Below, piece by piece: positions 5,315 to 6,928 of a stretch of DNA of 6,928 bases. The notes below the pieces were generated by a model. That model was not told where the DNA came from, did not search any database, and saw only the letters and a program-made list of their open reading frames with translations. The position numbers and the translations under genes are program-made. Each line of letters opens with the position of its first letter. Position 1 is the stretch's first letter. The DNA is from Myxococcales bacterium (GTDB taxonomy: Bacteria; Myxococcota_A; Polyangia; Polyangiales; Polyangiaceae): the NCBI GenBank assembly GCA_013298325.1, contig JAAFHJ010000261.1, forward strand, positions 1 to 6,928, in the 5' to 3' direction.

Positions 5315-6288
5315 AGCGGTTTGCCCTTGAGACAACGCTGAATGAAGGGGTAGGCATCGGTGATGTAGTAGTGGTACGTGCCCGTCGGATACTCGGGGGT
5401 CACACCGACGCGACCGTTACAGTCATCGAGGTCTCCGCTACCGGCGACATACTCGAAATCTTGCGTAAATGTCCCCATCGGAAAGGTTGAGACCGACGGA
5501 CGACCTGCGTCAGGGTTTGCCTTCTTTTGCCAGCTCGGTGTTACCTTCTTGATCGCCGAAGTAGCGTCGGTGGCCTGCGAATAGCCATAGCGCGCATACA
5601 TCGGAAATCCGTCCATCGCGAACCCGACAAGAATCATCGTTTGTCCCGCCTTCGCGACGGTGGTTTCCGGCATGCCATGGTAGTGGTATTGGCCGTTCGG
5701 CTGGACGTGGGCATTGTTTTCGTCGGTCCCGAAGACGAACGCTCCGCCCATCGCCTCCAGGTTCCACGGGTCGCGGCCCATCGCGGCGACGCAGCCGCCA
5801 CCGGGGGCGGTAGAGGTCGCCGAGCTGGCGCACGTGCCGTCGGTCCCCGGATCAAACTTCACCGAATTGAGCGCGTAGCCGTAAGGCTGTCGGGTGAGCG
5901 TCGTGTTGCTCGCGGCGACCGTCCCCGCCCGCGGGAACGCAATGGCCAGGTTCTGGGCGGAGATCGGCGTCGCGAAATTTCCGGAGGTCACCGCGTGATC
6001 GGGAATCCCGTTTCCGGCGAGATTTCGAACACTTGACGTACACGTCCACGTCGCGTTGTAGGCAGAGTTGACCTTCGCGCTGCTGTTGAAGCCGGCAAGG
6101 GCGAGGGTGCACGGATCACTGGCGGTCGAGGCATCCCCGCCGCTTGCGTCGACAGGGGTCGATCCATCGATGACGGTTGGCGAAGCTTCCCCACCGCCGC
6201 AGGCAGCGAGCGGGAACGCGGCGAACATGCCGGCCGCGAGGAAAAACGGAGAGACAAACGGGTGACCGGAGGGCGACGATGGGTGCAT
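5311..6288 (-). CDS. YHYH-domain lipoprotein
   Basis: A 325-residue exported protein. A hydrophobic signal (about 11-29) ends in lipobox LAAC with Cys30, followed by a Gly/Ala/Ser/Thr/Asp linker to about residue 58, so it should be a lipid-anchored envelope protein. The rest is a YHYH domain. It contains GQYHYHG (Y201-G205) preceded by His194, then GFAMDGFPMYARYGY (222-236), and the C-terminal signature GDLDDCNGRVGVTPEYPTGT followed by YHYY and ITDAYPFIQRC (285-319). Function is not established for this family; the His/Tyr motif suggests metal binding. Six Cys after the lipid-anchored one (60, 83, 153, 166, 290, 319) could form disulfides. ATG 6288 has GGAGG seven bases upstream. The signal peptide n-region lacks Lys/Arg, which is unusual. 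It is the first gene of the tightly overlapping block and its stop overlaps the HupE-type start by 4 bp, so the two probably work together in the envelope. Confidence 0.9.
   Translation of the reverse strand: MHPSSPSGHPFVSPFFLAAGMFAAFPLAACGGGEASPTVIDGSTPVDASGGDASTASDPCTLALAGFNSSAKVNSAYNATWTCTSSVRNLAGNGIPDHAVTSGNFATPISAQNLAIAFPRAGTVAASNTTLTRQPYGYALNSVKFDPGTDGTCASSATSTAPGGGCVAAMGRDPWNLEAMGGAFVFGTDENNAHVQPNGQYHYHGMPETTVAKAGQTMILVGFAMDGFPMYARYGYSQATDATSAIKKVTPSWQKKANPDAGRPSVSTFPMGTFTQDFEYVAGSGDLDDCNGRVGVTPEYPTGTYHYYITDAYPFIQRCLKGKPL
5324..5328 (-). promoter_or_regulatory. Ribosome binding site supporting the TTG start of the HupE-type gene
   Basis: AAGGG lies nine bases upstream of TTG 5314, within the end of the YHYH gene. 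It supports the start at the TTGA overlap (5311-5314) over the longer TTG at 5335. Confidence 0.5.
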
Positions 6289-6295
6289 CGACACG

Positions 6296-6300
6296 CCTCC
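6296..6300 (-). promoter_or_regulatory. Ribosome binding site of the YHYH lipoprotein
   Basis: GGAGG lies seven bases upstream of ATG 6288 and decides that start over GTG codons at 6294 and 6304. Confidence 0.7.
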
Positions 6301-6301
6301 A

Positions 6302-6317
6302 CGCACGGTCGGTGCCA
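6302..6317 (-). promoter_or_regulatory. Possible sigma-54 (-24/-12) promoter
   Basis: On the - strand TGGCACCGACCGTGCG matches the exact -24 block TGGCAC. GC sits at the correct -12 spacing and T precedes it (consensus TGGCACRNNNNTTGCW); it differs at positions 7, 12 and 16. An NtrC-type activator is encoded in the same block. The predicted start of transcription, near 6291, would leave the GGAGG at 6296-6300 untranscribed, which argues against it or implies a nearly leaderless message. Confidence 0.25.
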
Positions 6318-6325
6318 GCGGAAGT

Positions 6326-6343
6326 CCCTCGGAATTCTCAGGG
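6326..6343. repeat. Imperfect 18-bp palindrome, possible operator
   Basis: The + strand CCCTCGGAATTCTCAGGG is symmetric at 7 of 9 base pairs around a central GAATTC. It lies just upstream of the -24/-12-like sequence. It shares CGGAAT-(T/C)-C with the inverted repeat 31 bp away, which suggests two sites for one dimeric regulator on the same DNA face. Confidence 0.35.
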
Positions 6344-6358
6344 CAAACAACGCCGTGA

Positions 6359-6371
6359 TGCGGAATCCGCA
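6359..6371. repeat. 13-nt perfect inverted repeat, possible operator
   Basis: TGCGGAATCCGCA has six-base arms around one central base. It lies two bases beyond the hydrolase stop codon in the direction of transcription. It resembles the palindrome at 6326-6343. The stem is too short and lacks a T-tract for a terminator. Confidence 0.35.
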
Positions 6372-6373
6372 GT

Positions 6374-6928
6374 CTATGGCGCCCGTCGGCGTGCGGAAAT
6401 CGCAGCCACGTCAAGGCGGTCAAGAAACCGCGTGACCGCCTCCCACTTTTGGCGCTGCTGGGCGGGCGTTCCGAGGGCGTCGTAGGCGTGGATGCCTCCG
6501 GGCACAACAAGCAATTCCGCTGAAGTTTCCGTCGCTTCCAGCGCCTTCGCCAGGCGCCGCGATTGGTTGAGCAGCGGATCACGCGTTCCACAATCGATGA
6601 AGAAGGCCGGAAGCGGGCGCTGGGCGACGTAGCCATCTTCGAGCCAGGTGAGCGGGCTCAAAAACGGGTACTCTGCAAGTTTCTCGGTCACCTCGGCGAG
6701 GCCGCGCGGGTAACGACCGAGCGCGTAGGCCTGGGCGGAGCGGTGGGCCATGCGACGTGCGTACGGTTTGATTTTCGGCCGCGCGAGAGAGGCGCATCGA
6801 TCGGTAAGATCAAGGAGGCCGTAGGTGGCGACTACGCCGACGAGACCACGCCCGGCGCCCTCAAAAAACTCGGCAAATTCAGACTTTTCGTCGCGGCGCG
6901 ATGCAAGGAGCGCGAGCGCCGTCACGAG
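6374..6928 (-). CDS. Alpha/beta hydrolase, HSL/esterase type (N-terminus outside window)
   Basis: 184 residues of the C-terminal part; the frame runs off the right edge. The first visible residues, LVTALALLASRR, match the helix that directly follows the nucleophile motif GDSAGGN in hormone-sensitive-lipase-type esterases, so the catalytic Ser probably lies just outside. The acid and the His of the triad are visible: FIDCGTRDPLLNQSRRLA (Asp near window residue 117) and PGGIHAYDAL (His near residue 147). GLVGVVATYGLLDLTD fits the strand after the nucleophile helix, and SPLTWLEDGYVAQRPLP the loop before the acid. The likely activity is hydrolysis of a small ester; the substrate is unknown. GTG at 6925 is internal, not a start. 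The gene ends at TAG 6376-6374, 85 bp before the YHYH gene on the same strand. It could be the previous operon or a leading member of this one. Confidence 0.85.
   Translation of the reverse strand, partial: LVTALALLASRRDEKSEFAEFFEGAGRGLVGVVATYGLLDLTDRCASLARPKIKPYARRMAHRSAQAYALGRYPRGLAEVTEKLAEYPFLSPLTWLEDGYVAQRPLPAFFIDCGTRDPLLNQSRRLAKALEATETSAELLVVPGGIHAYDALGTPAQQRQKWEAVTRFLDRLDVAAISARRRAP

Larger units (their letters stand above)
6289..6373 (-). promoter_or_regulatory. 85-bp intergenic region upstream of the YHYH operon
   Basis: This is the only sizeable non-coding gap upstream of the four-gene block and the likeliest place for its promoter. From the hydrolase side it holds a 13-nt inverted repeat (6359-6371), an imperfect 18-bp palindrome (6326-6343), a -24/-12-like sequence (6302-6317) and a ribosome site (6296-6300). 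No convincing sigma-70 promoter and no terminator for the hydrolase gene were seen. Read-through from the hydrolase gene remains possible. Confidence 0.45.

Noticed and set aside
6289..6636. Upstream extension of the YHYH frame to 6636
   Set aside because: It overlaps the hydrolase in another frame, is Arg/Ser-rich and would bury the signal peptide and lipobox. ATG 6288 has a good ribosome site.

Overview
The window is G+C-rich, gene-dense DNA, most likely from a Myxococcota (Polyangia-like) bacterium. Three things suggest this: an NtrC-type regulator next to a two-membrane-span kinase, a lipoprotein whose Cys is followed by a long Gly/Ala/Ser/Thr/Asp linker, and strongly G/C third codon positions. 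This placement comes from general resemblance; no marker gene is present. No rRNA, tRNA, CRISPR array or transposase was seen.

Layout. A 3'-terminal fragment of an unrecognised gene runs on the + strand at 1-540. Everything else is on the - strand and reads leftward. In transcription order it is: the C-terminal part of an HSL-type alpha/beta hydrolase (6928-6374, 5' end outside the window); an 85-bp gap with candidate regulatory signals; a YHYH-domain lipoprotein (6288-5311); a HupE/UreJ-type membrane protein with a large secreted domain (5314-4199); a sensor histidine kinase (4184-2682); an NtrC-family sigma-54 activator (2685-1324); apaG (1268-879); and cyaY (857-546). cyaY converges on the + strand gene with only 5 bp between the stop codons.

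The core of the window is the four-gene block YHYH-HupE-kinase-regulator. Its genes are joined by stop/start overlaps or near-overlaps (TTGA, GTGA, ATGA), so they are almost certainly co-transcribed and translationally coupled. The reading proposed here is an envelope metal-handling module. It would comprise an extracytoplasmic His/Tyr-motif lipoprotein, a HupE-type permease with an EF-hand-like loop in its secreted part, and a ZraSR-like two-component system that senses an envelope signal and activates sigma-54 promoters. The metal and the signal are not determined by the sequence. A -24/-12-like sequence and two related inverted repeats 31 bp apart lie upstream of the first gene and could be the feedback control region. 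The predicted transcription start, however, clashes with the ribosome binding site of that gene. ApaG and CyaY (frataxin, iron/Fe-S) follow within short gaps and may be read through from the same transcript.

The most unusual local feature is a 32-bp perfect direct repeat inside the kinase gene. It is in frame, is centred on a GC-rich quasi-palindrome, and duplicates a Pro/Arg-rich segment of the extracytoplasmic sensor domain.
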